Source: Reticulitermes speratus (lineage: Eukaryota; Arthropoda; Insecta; Blattodea; Rhinotermitidae). Taken from it: 64,000 nt of DNA. The notes beneath the pieces were generated by a model. That model searched no databases. It had not been told where the DNA came from and saw only the letters and a list, made by a program, of their open reading frames with translations. The DNA lies in the NCBI GenBank assembly GCA_021186555.1, contig JAJKFL010000330.1, forward strand, positions 27,705,444-27,769,443. The letters are read 5' to 3'. The number at the start of each line of letters is the position of its first letter. Position 1 is the stretch's first letter. Position numbers and translations under genes: made by a program. Shown here piece after piece: positions 50,335 to 62,767 of the stretch.

Positions 50335-52084
50335 TCTTTAACGTACGGACTTTTAAAAGCCCCTAGTCTCCTGCTGGCCGGACTTTTTCGGGCATTTAAA
50401 TCTTAAAATTGCAGACCTCACACAAAACAGATATATTTTCCGCTCTATATAACATACAATTATGAAATAAAAACTGTTTGAAAAGAGTAAATTTCTACAT
50501 TTATGGACGAAGTGTCAATTTTTAGCAATAAAACGTACTCGCGGAACTTTCTGATAAATTCAAAAGTTATTTAGTGTAATATATTTTATGTCACTTCTGG
50601 GGATTTTTATTTTACTTACCCCTTGCTTTACACCGTAGGAATGTGCGATGTTACGTTCACAGAAATATACAACCCTTATTTGCACCGGCAAATGTATTCT
50701 GTTCCATCTGTACAACGATATGTGTCTGCTCACGCCACAACATTGAACGCTGCTCTCTGTGTCTAGAGACTCAGGTTCACACGCGTATGCCACTTCTCGA
50801 AGCAGTTCACTATGCACAGACCAATGTAGTCTTCTACTACAGTAGGTTTGATAGCACGGCCAGATTCGTCAGAGAAATTGCCTTCAACGGGAGGAGAGTG
50901 TATGTTCGTGAGAATGTAAACATCACGCGTATCTATATTTATTCGATCGTAATATCAGGTGGCTGTGCTGAAGTGCTTGCTGTGTCTTTGGATGCCATAT
51001 ACTGATGAAAGTAGCGATTCGTGTCATCTAGTGTAATTTGAAAAATCTGCCTGAAGAAGAGAATGAAGATTGAAAAGGGAGAGGATTCTGCATTTATATC
51101 TGAGGCAGCTGATCGGCTGACGCCATTTGGAGGTCCTGTGAAATCAAAGACATTTGACGAATCCCCGGCTCTTCTAGCCCGAAACGTAACTTCGGTTACC
51201 CTAGTACTATCTTCGTCTTCTGAGGATGAGGACTGCACACGAGATTCCATAAGTTCGTCTGTCTCTTCCAATTCATCAGATTCCTCATCCATCAGTACTT
51301 CCTCTATTTCGTCTGGCTCGAGTGGTTTTGAATATCTAGCTCGCATCTGAGGTTCCATTTCAAGGGGTCCCAAATAAACCGAATAGATGAAAGTTATTGA
51401 CAGTTCCCCGCTGATATAAAGTTTGTCTATCAAATAATGATTGGGTCACTGGGAAAGTAATGCAGATGAAACTGTGTCAGTAAACACTGAAGAACAAATA
51501 GAGATAACAACCAGTAAGGAGTACTTCCTTACAATCCGCCACTGAAGTTATGCAATATTTATCAGTTCGGCGCCGATAAAGTAACCTCAAACACGACTGT
51601 GAAAAATACCACCTGAAGCTTTGTCAATAAATGTTACAAATAATTTTGGATTGAAGTACATAACCAATCCGCCACTGTCACAATATATGCCAGTCCGCCA
51701 ATGCAAAACATTATCAGATACGCCATACTACTACGAAAGCTGCCAGAAGACTAAACTTGAGCCCTTCCTGGTCCAGCTTCTACGTTTCAACGTCATACAA
51801 TGGTCTACTGTATTTCGCCTGCCACCTTCTTCAGCTGATAACCAAAGGTCAAGTTCGGTCATAAATAATATCGAAACCCGGACCGCCATAAATGACATCA
51901 TTGCTCATGACGAATACCAGACCTGCTGGTGGGGCCCTCAATGGGATTGTTTGGGTTTCCTGCCAAAGCAAACACTGTCAGAGCTGAAAAAACGTCAGGC
52001 GTGCACAGCGTTAGATATATCTAACATTCGGCCACTGGGGATGGCAGGCTGCGTTAGATATATCTAACATTCGTACTTTAAAGG
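50335..52084 (-). mobile_element. Second piggyBac-like transposon, different family, internally deleted
   Basis: TTAA lies at 50,331-50,334 and 52,085-52,088, with ends tctttaacgtacgga and ttcgtactttaaagg (inverted). On the minus strand a transposase N terminus starts at Met 51,358: MEPQMRARYSKPLEPDEIEE, an acidic stretch, then FDFTGPPNGVSRSAASDINA, ESSPFSIFILFFRQIFQI, and NRYFHQYMASK to PPDITIE. It stops at about 50,939, before any catalytic Asp. The catalytic core is therefore deleted. Two copies of gcgttagatatatctaacat lie near the right end (52,008-52,030 and 52,051-52,073). Confidence 0.88.
52008..52073. repeat. Duplicated palindromic subterminal motif of piggyBac 2
   Basis: gcgttagatatatctaacat plus tcg occurs at 52,008-52,030 and 52,051-52,073. 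Each contains the palindrome ttagatatatctaa. A repeated palindrome beside a transposon end suggests a dimeric protein-binding site. Confidence 0.8.
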
Positions 52085-52088
52085 TTAA

Positions 52089-55000
52089 TTGCTGGGGAAG
52101 ACGGTCACGGAGTTTGTAATGCTTTTCTTTACAAATAAGGAGATGGTAATGAAAAAATATCGTAGTCGATAACAGACTAATTGGCCAAAAACTGTTAAAA
52201 GAAACTCGAAATCCTTTAGTATGGTTATGGTGCAGTGAGTACTGTCCTTGTACGGATATGATAATACTGTTTGTGGAATTCGTGTTACATTTTTTTTCAC
52301 CGAAACTTTCTCGGGCACCGTACTGTTCATCGATGCTTGCAACTGGAAGGTATAATAGTTGTCAGTCAGCTTCTGTTCTGCGAGAGCCTGCCGTGCGCAA
52401 GTTTCTAAATGTATAATAATGTTGACCTAAACAGCAGACTGCAGTTGTGTGTTCTGGCAGTGCTTCTTCATTTGCGTTGCACGTTTCATGTTCATGATGT
52501 TTAGACCAAGGCTATAGCTACTGTCTGCTCGCCATATATAGGCTTGTATGTATGTTGATTGGAGGTGGCTGGTTTCCCGTGCCTGTGGAGGTTACTGCCT
52601 CGCACTGTATATTTTGAAGGAAGATTCAGGCCTACGTGCGATTGCGAGCGTGTAATTTGTCACATAAAAGGGCGAGGTTAGGTAATACAAACATTTTTAC
52701 TTGAGCACGACTGCCATGTTTGTATTATTATACGTGCCAGGTAACCGCAATCTAGGAATGTGACATTCTCTTCATGACAATCATCGACAAATTGAGTGTA
52801 TGTTACATACGTGGTCATTATTGGTTGAAAGTGCCCGTCCAGGTGCTCTGTGGAGTTTAAAACTTCTGTTTACCTATGCAGTAACACAACACATTTGAAA
52901 TACGGCGTTGCTAGAAAATGATCGGCAAAATACAACCCTTTTGTTGGATAACGTGTGCCTAAACAATATTGAACATCGGTACATGATTTGGAGATAATCT
53001 GTCCTTACAGTGCAGGTCGTCCAACTATTCGACTCGGCACAATCTGCATAGTTGAAAACGTTTCCTGCTGCACATTTTGATTCATTGTGGTGTTGGATCG
53101 CACTGTCCCAGAAATTAAATGACATGAATAATTAATTCGGGCCGAAGTAGTGAGTTATTATTACGGCCACTATAGAAATCTATCCTCGGAACCCCAAGAG
53201 CCCCTTACGGAACCCCGGGCTTCCGTGTATCACAACTGGGAAGCGCAGGCGGCATGATTAAATTATGCCGCAAGAGGATATAAACCAAACTAAATGATTC
53301 AGTATCATTTGTCCATGTCATTCATCGATCCGTATGCATGCATGGAACCTGACTTTCATGTATTTTTTTGTTCTTACAACAGTGTGCACCAAGTTTGTTC
53401 TTCCTTTTCTGCCATTCGGGTTGGGTACACTTCATTATCTAGCACGTTTCACGTCACATCCCATACAATCGGCCACTTCCCACCCGTCCACCCTATGGCG
53501 ATTGATATAACCCCCTCGTTTCCGTGATAATGACCGTCGTTACAAGCGACGAATGATTTGTAGCCTCTCCCCCCCCCCCCCCTTTCCCTTTCACCGTGTA
53601 AATCGTGCAAGCAGATCACGCTACGAAGTCACTGGACCCCAACCCTCTCCTGTGCAGCCGTCTGGTTCCGTTAGATACTCGTATGACAGCTGGGTAAGCG
53701 CACCAGTTCTGTAAAAGACCGTGTACCATCACGGGCCTTCGGTGAACACTTTTACTTTGAAAGTACGTCTTCCGACTTCTGTCAACGCTTTGCATCTTCT
53801 CTGTTGTGCATGAAAACATTTCTGGAATTCATTTACCGAAACACTCCAGTGCTGTCGTCACATTGCTCTGACTGCCGTCACCTGATTCAAATAAAATCGT
53901 TTGAAGGAGATTTGTAACTTCTGACACATGTGAAGGTTATGCGGTATCAGACCATTCGAGGATGGGGGATGTGCGACCCCCTTTTTGAGGGTTGTGGTGG
54001 GGGGGGGGGGGAAAGAAATCTCTTCAGCGAAAGTGTTATGTGGGGAAGCAAATTATCGGGATTAAAATTAAGTGATTCGTCGGGATGTGTTTTTTTTTCG
54101 AGGAATGCTTTGCTGTAGACGTTCCAAAACTTGAAGTACAGCGCTGCAATAAGTGTTATGGAGGAAAAATTATTTTTTTGGTAAGACCTTGATATTAACT
54201 AACCGAAATGTTGTGGCTTGTTATTGACTTAGATCCTTCCCGCCCCACACCGCACCCACGCATACTCGGAACGTTGCATTGGTGACTACGGTGTTTTGTG
54301 TGTGGTTGCTGGTACCGGACGATCCAAGCCTCATTACTAGTCACCTTCTTTTTCATTAGATCGGGTTCTTTAGACAGTCTTGCTTGACGATCTGAGTAAT
54401 TTTTTATCTCGTAATTTTTTGAAAAAAACAACACATTGCCACAGTTCAGCACTACAGCCACTGAAGAAATTGAATCCTTACAACTGCCTTACACAACCGC
54501 GGAATCATGTAGTCGATCCAGTACGCGCCAACTCAATTGCTTCCGCAAAACAGGCATTCAGCTATTGCTTTGACAGACCCTATTTATACTGCTGTAACAC
54601 ACAATGCTTAGCGCGTATAGCTTGGTCGTATTTGTAATATATCTGTCAGATTAAGTTAAAGGGTACGATGACTGACACATCAGCTGCTGTTAGCCGGGCT
54701 TTTTGTGTGAAGTGTGAATGTCATTCTGCCCTTGTAGGGTGGAGGGAAGGGGTGTTTTTTCCTTTGCTTTCTCTGGAGTCACTTGATCTTTCCTTAGGGA
54801 TGATATAACATTCACAGGGATCGATCTAGCTACGAACCTGGCCCACTTAGTCGGGATAGACGAAATTTGTAACCTTCGGTTATGTTTTGTGGCACTCGTA
54901 AGTCATTGTAAAGCTGAGGTAAAGGTAAAGTTGTCGCTGTGCCGTGAACGCCACAACAGATTTGCTTAATCAGCATACACAAGCGTGCTCGCTGTGCGGA

Positions 55001-56176
55001 TCGAAGAAACGACCTTCAGATACGCCCAGCTGCGGATACCATGAATGAGCATTCGCGGACAGCAGATTCTGGATTCTGCTTAACGACCTTCACCTTGCAA
55101 TGCTCCGCTTTTTTAACTTTACATTCTAAGCACTTTAAGGAAAAATTCAGCATTCTCTTTCATTGCTCACGTATTCTTACGTATTGTTGCATGTAGGATC
55201 TAAAAACGGAAAGGGTTAAATATTTCAGTTTTTTTTTTCTGTTTGCCGCCGTCTCCTTGTGCGGTGCTAAGTTGTATAAACACGAAGTACACTACTCTGT
55301 TCATTATACAGCATATGATAAGCGAGACTCACACCACGTCAACAATAAAACATTCCTAGTAGATCACTTTCCTTTTTCAGATATTGATACTGATCAACAA
55401 ATTCCCACCACTGATGCTACTTGGAGGTCGTTTCAGTTTTCACATGAGTTCCTGAGCCAGTTGAACCCAGGCCACATCATCCAAATGTATTATTTAAGAT
55501 CCAGTTGATATCCTTCCATCTCCTCCCACATCTCCCAAACTATCGTTTTCTTCAGGTTCTCCGAATAAAGTCCTTTATACGCATTCTTCACCTTCACTGC
55601 TCGTATGCGCGTTCCGCCTATCTCATTTGCCTCGATTGTTTCAGCCTGTTAATATGTGTGTTTGGTCAAGACTGAAAATCACGAAGCTAACGAATCTTTT
55701 AACGGTGAACGCATTCACGTGCCGTTGTTCGATCAAGGCTGCACAACAGCCGGAGACAGTAAATATTCGTCGGAACCAATTGCCGTTTTACTTTCTTCAG
55801 GAGAAGTGATAAAAATAAATTGCTCATAAAAGTAACTGCAACACGAATAGGCCGCTTTAAACGCACGTTCCACGTGGCTTACATGCCGGATGCGCACGGT
55901 TCCAATATCGGTCGGGTCATTGGAGCACAAAACCATCTGCCTGGGATGTTACACAGTGTCGACTGTTAACATCTCAGAAAAGTTGAATCTTCGTTAACAC
56001 CGCTGTGAGAACCCGAAATCTCGCTTTTGTAGTTCAATGAACAAAGTGGCGTATTTCGTATTTATCCGTACCTGATCACCCGGTTCACCGGAGATACACC
56101 TTAACGCCTCCCATTCGCCTCCGTTCTTGCTTAGATAGCCATTCCTCTAGCTGCAAGTGGTTCTGACGGCCACAGC
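52089..56176. other. FAM102 intron 1, no gene seen
   Basis: CpG-rich intronic DNA. It contains C/G runs near 53,570 and 53,996, a scrap with ggtaaaggtaaag (SINE tail, antisense) near 54,918, and a SINE B tail scrap near 55,940-56,030. No exon seen. Confidence 0.45.
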
Positions 56177-56183
56177 GCCGTGT

Positions 56184-56462
56184 TTTTTTTTTTCCATGGT
56201 GAAGGGTCCCGTAGCAGATGCTACGGACGCACCGCAGCCTTAAGGCTTTTTGTGCAACCCTGTGATGAAGATGAGCAGTTTTTGTTATCAAAGTTTTACA
56301 AGTAATGGAGCACCAGTGGAATGAAATGGACAGGGGAAAGCCGACAACTCGGAGAAAAACCTGTCCCAGTGCCACTTTATCCACCACAAACCCCACATGG
56401 ACTGACCCGGGATCGAACCCGGGCCTCCGCAGTGGAAGGCCGGCGACTAACCGCCCGAGCCT
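56184..56462 (-). mobile_element. Intact tRNA-derived SINE, family C
   Basis: On the minus strand: head ggctcgggcggttagtcgcc with B box GGTTCGATCCC, a body to about 56,200, then an A-run of about 10. gccgtgt is duplicated at 56,177-56,183 and 56,463-56,469. About 279 bp. Confidence 0.82.
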
Positions 56463-56469
56463 GCCGTGT

Positions 56470-56934
56470 GTTCTTGATATAATACCATTGCGATAACAGT
56501 GTATATCTGCTTGTGTGACTTACACATTATTCACAGCTGCGGATTCCAGTAGTTGCAATGCTCTAATACAGTCTTAGCCACATGCATTCTCTGTTGTGTT
56601 ATACCAATTATCTTCAGCTTATGCAATACGTGACGATGCATGTCAGGTTTCAGTGTGCCAATCGATGGTTACTAGTGTCACGGTGTTGGAAACAACACGT
56701 TACATATCCTGGTTGTTGAACCGGCTTTCGGGATTAGGCCGTGTAGAAGAATGAAGAGTTCCCTTCGTTTCGGCAAATATTACACTTACCATCTTCAGGG
56801 TGAATGTATATGGTGGTTATCCGGGAACCCCAACGTAGATCTGACAGCGGGCTGGTTGTGTGCACTGGTTGCCTGATTGGACGGGGCAGGATCGCTGTTC
56901 TAATCACTGTTAAATAACTACACCGGACAATATA
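56470..56934. other. FAM102 intron 1, no gene seen
   Basis: No recognised feature. Confidence 0.45.
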
Positions 56935-57420
56935 GGCCTACTTCTTGAGAAGCTGACAGTTTATCACGTGGTCCCAATGTTTATGGAGACTCAAATGTTC
57001 ATTGCCGTATTTACAAGAGCCCCCCACAGCGCCCTAGAACCATTGGTATCCGTTATCCCACACCACCACCACAATGTTGGTAAGATCAGTTTCAGTATGA
57101 TTCTGCATTCTACACCTAGGTCAAGTAAGTGATCTTTTTCTTTGAGGCTTATTTACTGAATTCTTGTTGGCGTTTGTCTTCTCCATCATATGTGCTTTTT
57201 TCCCCATCCGTCTCAGCCTTCCAGACTTTATCACCGTAACATTGTTAGGAGAAGAGTAGGGTACACATTTTGAAGCTCTTCCTTTTGTAATTTTTTTCCT
57301 GTCATCTGTTACTGCCTCTTTCTTATGCCCATTTCTTCTCCCAAATACACCTCTTTCAACATCCTCGACATGTGTGTGTTAAAATCACTTCCAAACCCGT
57401 GTAAAACGTTGAAATGAAAT
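56935..57420 (-). mobile_element. Decayed LINE fragment(s)
   Basis: It starts with the family 2 tail in antisense (cttgagaagctgacagttta, then cgtatttacaagagcccccc). Beyond about 57,170 it continues with sequence like a decayed RT region in the same orientation. Stops are abundant. Confidence 0.5.
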
Positions 57421-57839
57421 TATAGTTCCGTACACACGATTTTCATCTCCTCGTATTTTAGAGGGACGGGAGATAAAACGATTGTGAACCGAGTAATAGC
57501 GAGCATTTCCCGAATTTCACTTCATGTTGAGCGTAAGTTTGATTGGTATTCTGTCGTTCTTACGGCTTTGAATTCCGCAACTCCTAGAAGGATTTAGGCC
57601 TACTGGATTGTGATATTGGCCCTGCATCGTGATAACGAGACTTTTTCTTTGTGTTAGTCTAATATTTTATGACTTATACCAAGGTTTTGTATTTTGGGTG
57701 TTATTAAGAAAACCTGAATTTCGATTTGAACGTTATGTACAGTAGGCCTGTGGATGTCATTGGACCTGTATGGCACGAATATACTCTCCCGGCAACTTGT
57801 AGTGTAGAGTCCCAAATCAAAATTACATTTAAATCCTTT
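57421..57839. other. FAM102 intron 1, no gene seen
   Basis: No recognised feature. Confidence 0.4.
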
Positions 57840-58080
57840 GACACCTAGCAAGTTTGCTGAAGTGGCAGCTCTTCTTATTTGTAATCGGGAAGTGTTGGGT
57901 TCGAATCTTGGCTAGGACACCGACTTTCTGAACGATGGCTTTCGTGCGTTTTCTCATTTGCCCCAGTCAAATACCAGGGTAGTACCTTAAATAGATCACG
58001 AAAGATTCCTTCCACATCTCTTCAAATTCGTTATTAATTGCCATCCAGTGATGCGACGCTATATGTTCTGAGTTACTGAC
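57840..58080 (+). mobile_element. tRNA-derived SINE
   Basis: A-box-like agtggcagctcttctta near 57,858 and B box gggttcgaatcttgg near 57,897, followed by a body of about 150 bp (gccccagtcaaataccaggg). Ends are approximate. Confidence 0.6.
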
Positions 58081-58929
58081 AGCATCTTTACATAAACCAC
58101 ATATAAATAAGTAATCTGCTGAGTACTTTCGGAGATGAAACGAGCGGGTAGACAGTTACGAACTGTGTTACTTTATGGAAGTTCGTATGAAGTGAAATGC
58201 AAATTTTTGTTGCCTTGTTTTCATCGTGAAGATGAATGGAAACCGTACGAATTTGTGATGTATACCGCTGGATGGAGGCCAGGAACTGCGTGAAATTTGT
58301 GGGTGGAATTATTCTACTGACACAGAACACACTAATAACCAGCCAGTGTAACTATATCGAACTTGTCCACCCGCATAGATTTATGAAGTGAGCACTTGGA
58401 ATCCAACCAAACATCTTAAGGCATTTGCTAATCACGTAGATATTTGTACCTTTGAAATAAATATTTTTGCACTGCATTGATGGATGTTCTTTTTTATTCT
58501 TTTTGTCTCACGATGTAGGCCCTCTTGACTTGTTTCTTGTCATAGTTAATTTGAAGACAGTGAATATACTCGTCCACGTGGTAGATGTTCTGAGCTGGAT
58601 AATTGGCGTGTAGTAATTACTGTCTTTTAGGATAAGACAAAAAAGAACAGACATCCACCTTCCAACCAGAAGTCGAACCCCCTACCCCAACATGCGCGTT
58701 CCTTGAGACCATATTCACTTTGAATCGCGGGGCCATAGGAATCTGCCGTACTGTATTTTTCATCCGAATGTGTGTGAGAACACGAGAGAGTGATAAGAGG
58801 GTAGAGGTCAGTTGGAAAGTTTGGTTTACAGACTAATATTTAGTGTTGTTCCTGTCCTTCGCTAATAAGAGTGTGATCTTGTAGCAGACGGAGAAAAAAC
58901 TCATGTACAAGCCCGTTCTCCTGCCAGAA
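58081..58929. other. FAM102 intron 1, possible SINE scrap
   Basis: A B-box-like ggggttcgacttctgg on the minus strand near 58,670 hints at an antisense SINE at about 58,600-58,740. Otherwise nothing recognised. Confidence 0.35.
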
Positions 58930-59810
58930 TGCTGGGTAAGATGGTAGTATAAAGATAACTGATGAATTATTGCAGAGTGTGACAAAGCTCATACTGTACA
59001 AAAGACGGCTATAAATTAAATTACATTCCCCAGCTCGTTAAATTCGCTGAATGCTCGCTGCCATTAGTTTCATCTTCCTGTCACTAATACATATACGGAA
59101 TTATAAATGTACTTGTTTTGTATGCCTGTGAAACTTGTCTGTCTCTCTCTCTCAAGAAAGAACATTGGCAGGCCACGTGTTTGAGGCCGGGGTACTGACG
59201 AGAGTATTTAGACCTAAGAGCGAGGAAGTGACAGGAGTGTGGGGAAAAGCGCATAATGAGGAACATCGTAATTTGTGTTCTTCCATGTAATGTAGGCTGG
59301 ACATGTAGCGTATCGCGCATGCGAGAGGTGGCCAACTGGTAAAGGTAAAGCAATCCCATTACAGGCCTGGACAGACCCTTAGGGTTCCAGGAGGTTGAGG
59401 CTTCCAGATTTCTAGACAGTCGGCACATGAAGGTGGTAAGGTCAGCCCTACGCACCGGCCGCCTTTACCCTCCAGGAAATATTCCTGGTACTCATTTCTG
59501 TTAGATGCTGAGTCGACCCCAGGGGATGGCCAACTGGTACAAAGCTGTAATCGAAAACCTGAAGGAAAGGGGCAACTTGGGAGACTTACGCGTAGGTGGG
59601 AGGGTAATGTTGAAGTGAATCTTACAAAATGAGTTGAATGTTTGGATTTGATTTATTTTGGTCCATGTGGGTAAGAATATAGGGTTCAGTGGCGGGCTTT
59701 TGTGAACATTGTAATGAACTCCCGGGTTCCATATAAGGCGGGAGTTTATTGAGCAGCCGAGAGACTATCAGCTTTTCAAGAAGGGCTATGCACCATGGTG
59801 TTGGTTCGTT
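58930..59810 (+). mobile_element. LINE family 2 fragment, split by a SINE insertion
   Basis: The + strand has decayed RT C-terminal text before 59,328 (gcctgtgaaacttgtctgtc, a SEEVTGVWGKAHNEEH-like stretch) and resumes at 59,540 with the remainder (gaaaacctgaaggaaagggg) and the 3' tail ending near ctatgcaccatggtgttg. Between them is a SINE with 13-bp direct repeats. Confidence 0.7.
59342..59526 (-). mobile_element. SINE nested inside LINE family 2
   Basis: tggccaactggta is duplicated at 59,329-59,341 and 59,527-59,539. The inserted 185 bp begins on the + strand with aaggtaaagc, which is the complement of the usual TTTACC tail, so it lies antisense. Interior: aatcccattacaggcctgg and ggaaatattcctggtactc. 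Confidence 0.82.
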
Positions 59811-60384
59811 TCTGGTCCTTGTTACCATAAGCTCATCGCAGTCGTTCAGCGATGGCGTTAGTGGACATTTCTACATTGAAATTGCCGTTGACTAGGAATT
59901 TGTGTGTTAACTTACGTGTAATTTTATCGTAAGGAAGGTTGGCTTCAGCATTTTGTCACTGGGCTGCGTCCTGTCGTAACGTTTCCTGCAGAAAGGAATT
60001 TGAACTTTTTGTCGTGCATTCATCTGTGCCATGTGTAGCATGCCTGTGTCACTTCCTGTTTCCATATATTTGTTTTGTGCTTCGTTTTTGATAGCATTTT
60101 ATCACTTGAGTTTGAGCAGTGGTGTGTCTTATTGGTGCGACATAATGAATGGGGAGCATTCTATAAATATCACGTATAAAATACGTTGTTTAGATGTATC
60201 CGGTCTGCAGCAGCGCGGAACTGTGTTTAGGACATAAAAACAGTAAAAGGGCACGGTAATTACGGAGCTGACTTCAAGGGCTCTTAAGTTATGTACAGTG
60301 TCCCAGATGTGCCTGCATGTTGCTAAGTTTGTTCACATTGTCACTACTGCAAGTATTTATTTACAGAAAACTCCGTGGAGCGGA
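59811..60384. other. FAM102 intron 1, no gene seen
   Basis: No recognised feature. Confidence 0.4.
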
Positions 60385-60625
60385 TTTTTTTTCTTGAGAA
60401 GCCATTAGTCACTGGCGGTCAAGAAACGTCCCGAATTTTATTCAACTTGCAGTTTCAGTACCGCCGTCACAAAAGACAGTAACAGGACCCTATCCTAGGC
60501 CAGTTTAACATGGTCCAAATAGTCAGTACCGTTTACTATTGTAAGATTCATCTTAACGTTACCGTATTTTCCGCAGTTGGGTTCTCCCCGCTGTCTTCCG
60601 ATTAATATACTGTATTATACTTCTG
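60385..60625 (-). mobile_element. 3' fragment of LINE family 2
   Basis: Antisense family tail: cttgagaagccattagtc, then aagaaacgtcccgaatttta and ccgccgtcacaaaagacagt. Confidence 0.5.
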
Positions 60626-60721
60626 CTTTAGGTGAATTGATATGCTGAACTGGTGACCAGAAATCCGCAGTAGTAGCAGTGGAGAAATAAAACCATTCTT
60701 ATATATTTGTAGATAATAATA

Positions 60722-60906
60722 CAGTGGATGTTGGCTATAACGGTATGAAAGGGACTGAATATTTTGTGTCGTTATAAACAATTGTTCTTCTAACCGAGGA
60801 GTATAATGTCATGGTTAACAGTGAGGAATTGATTGGTACCATGGAATATCTGACGGAATAGACGAGGTGTCGCATAAAACCGAAGTCGTTATAACTGTGT
60901 TTGACT
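60722..60906. mobile_element. pogo-type MITE, diverged
   Basis: The left end, after TA, reads cagtggatgttggctataac. The right end gtcgttataactgtgtttga is roughly inverted. About 185 bp and non-coding. Boundary on the right uncertain. Confidence 0.5.
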
Positions 60907-62074
60907 ATATAATGTATTTGTATACGCCGCCTGTTAATTTCAGAGTGTTCAGTAAGAAAATAATAGATCAGTAGTGGTATGGAGGCAGTGTAACATTACT
61001 AGTGCCGTCGAAATTAGGAAGGCAAATGGGCATGGGCGTATGTTGGATATGACTTCTATTTCTACTGGTAAATGTCTGTGTCTTTGCAGTCTGTGGATTG
61101 TATACTTTGGCAAGTTTTACCTGTCCGGCAAGGCTGTTAAGAACGTCTTCGCTAATATGGCCACCATTATTACTTTTGGTATTAAAATTGCGTTTTTAAT
61201 GCAGTGTGTAGAAGCAATTGCAGACAGAACCTCTCCAGATTTTTCATTAATTGATGAGACTGTGCATAGAAGCTGTTCTGAATTATCGGCCATGTCATTG
61301 CGGTGCTCTTAGTAAACTCTGTCGGTGTATGCCACCGTTACTTTAAAGATTATTCAGCGACAAGTAATCCTTCAGACTGTGGCGTACTGTTGAATGGCAT
61401 TAATCGCCTCAATAGTACAACCGATCCTGGCCATCTGCAGTGCTAATCTTCTGAAAAACACCGCGACTGGTATAATGTGGGAAATGGTGGTTACGGGAAT
61501 GGCGGTCGCTGTTAATAGCTTACTGATCGGAACCTAATTACGTTGTCAATTCTTTCATTAAACAAAAAAAGTTGTGTGGCCAAATAACATTAGGCATGAA
61601 ACGAGAGTAGCCTGTAAAAGTGTCATCGCAGAAATATGCTGGAAGCTAGAAAACTGGTCTCGGATTATATTACAGCCCTACTCCTAGCAAATGTGGGTAT
61701 CTTTTTTTTCCCCCGTGTGTATATAAATTAAAAATCACGGATACGTAAAACCATATACCGCAATTGGCAAAACTGGATATAACTGGAAAACCACAGATGC
61801 TTGAAATTTGCGGTTGTCGAGGGTTTGTGTACCGGGAAATAAACAGGATCATGTCGAATATGAATTGAGGCTCCGTTGGAAAATGTCTCTTTTTATCCTT
61901 GCATTCTGTAGAATGTACGTGTGATAATGTTTTAATCTGCCCGTCACGATTGATAAGAACTTGAACTTTAATTATACGGTTGACATGATTACTTTTTGGC
62001 CATAAAATTGCTTTATCAATGTATTGCATCGAGCCAGTTAGAAACATTAACTAGTGAGGCATCGTTTTCAACAA
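60907..62074. other. FAM102 intron 1, no gene seen
   Basis: An open frame at 60,974-61,312 (112 codons) has no recognisable domain; it is not called. Confidence 0.4.
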
Positions 62075-62126
62075 AGAAAGATTTAAATACCGGCAAACAC
62101 AACTAAGGTTATTATATAGTTTATTG

Positions 62127-62166
62127 TGGCAACATATTTCGACCTAATTCGGTCATCTTCAGGCCA
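62127..62166 (-). ncRNA. Hammerhead-ribozyme-like motif, locus 3 left arm
   Basis: Minus strand: stem I UGGC, core CUGAAGA, stem II GACC with loop and GGUC, GAAA, minimal stem III, GUU, then stem I GCCA. Stem I pairs fully with a sequence different from locus 1 and locus 2. Confidence 0.6.
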
Positions 62167-62306
62167 TTAATATAAAACTCATACAGGTATTTTATACAAC
62201 TGTATTAGATGGTATCAATAACTGAGATCTCAGTTTTACAATTAAATTAATACATGTTGCAACATGTGTACAATTATATACAATAATTTTGTGAGTTCTA
62301 TGTTAC

Positions 62307-62348
62307 TGGCCTGAAGATAACCGAATTAGGTCGAAACATCTTGTCACA
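62307..62348 (+). ncRNA. Hammerhead-ribozyme-like motif, locus 3 right arm
   Basis: CUGAAGA at 62,311-62,317 and GAAA at 62,333-62,336 are kept, but stem I pairing is weak here, so this copy is probably decayed. Confidence 0.5.
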
Positions 62349-62420
62349 ATAAAGTATATAATATACATTAGTTGTGTTTGATGGTATTTAAATCCTTCTT
62401 TATTTCAAACTAACACAACG

Positions 62421-62767
62421 GGATGATAAACATACAATTAAAAAAATCGTTTTTAAGTTGCTCTGGATTAGCGAGGGTGTTATTGCCTAAACATGCATGC
62501 ATAGTTGTTTACTATAAATATAAACTTACGAGGAATTCTAAGTTGTAGGCCTGATCATTAAAGCATTAGTAATTTAAAATTTCAGTGATTTAAGCGGACG
62601 CTTTTCTAGTCTAGTGTGAAATATTAATGCAATGTTGTGGCAGTCGTCCGAGTAAGAAACGTAACTGTTCAGCCATTGGATATCGCTGTGAAATCTTAGT
62701 GTTTACGAAGTGATATGTTATAGTCATTCACATATAAGCTCGTTCCTATTTATCAGTACGCTTGAGT
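62421..62767. other. FAM102 intron 1, no gene seen
   Basis: No recognised feature. Confidence 0.4.

Larger units (their letters stand above)
62075..62420. mobile_element. Inverted-repeat retroelement unit with two hammerhead-like motifs
   Basis: The left arm (about 62,075-62,175) and right arm (about 62,300-62,403) are diverged reverse complements: aaagaaagatttaaatacc against ggtatttaaatccttcttt, plus the hammerhead regions. The middle of about 125 bp is unpaired. The right flank taacacaacgggatg also ends the copy at 13.69 kb. It has the same design as the 40-kb hairpin, but is older, with many differences between arms. Confidence 0.68.

Noticed and set aside
51063-51350. Ser-rich open frame on the + strand
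   Set aside because: It is the antisense shadow of the acidic N terminus of piggyBac 2 on the minus strand.
56395-56462. Possible functional tRNA gene on the minus strand
   Set aside because: Same reason: SINE body, A-run and target duplication follow.
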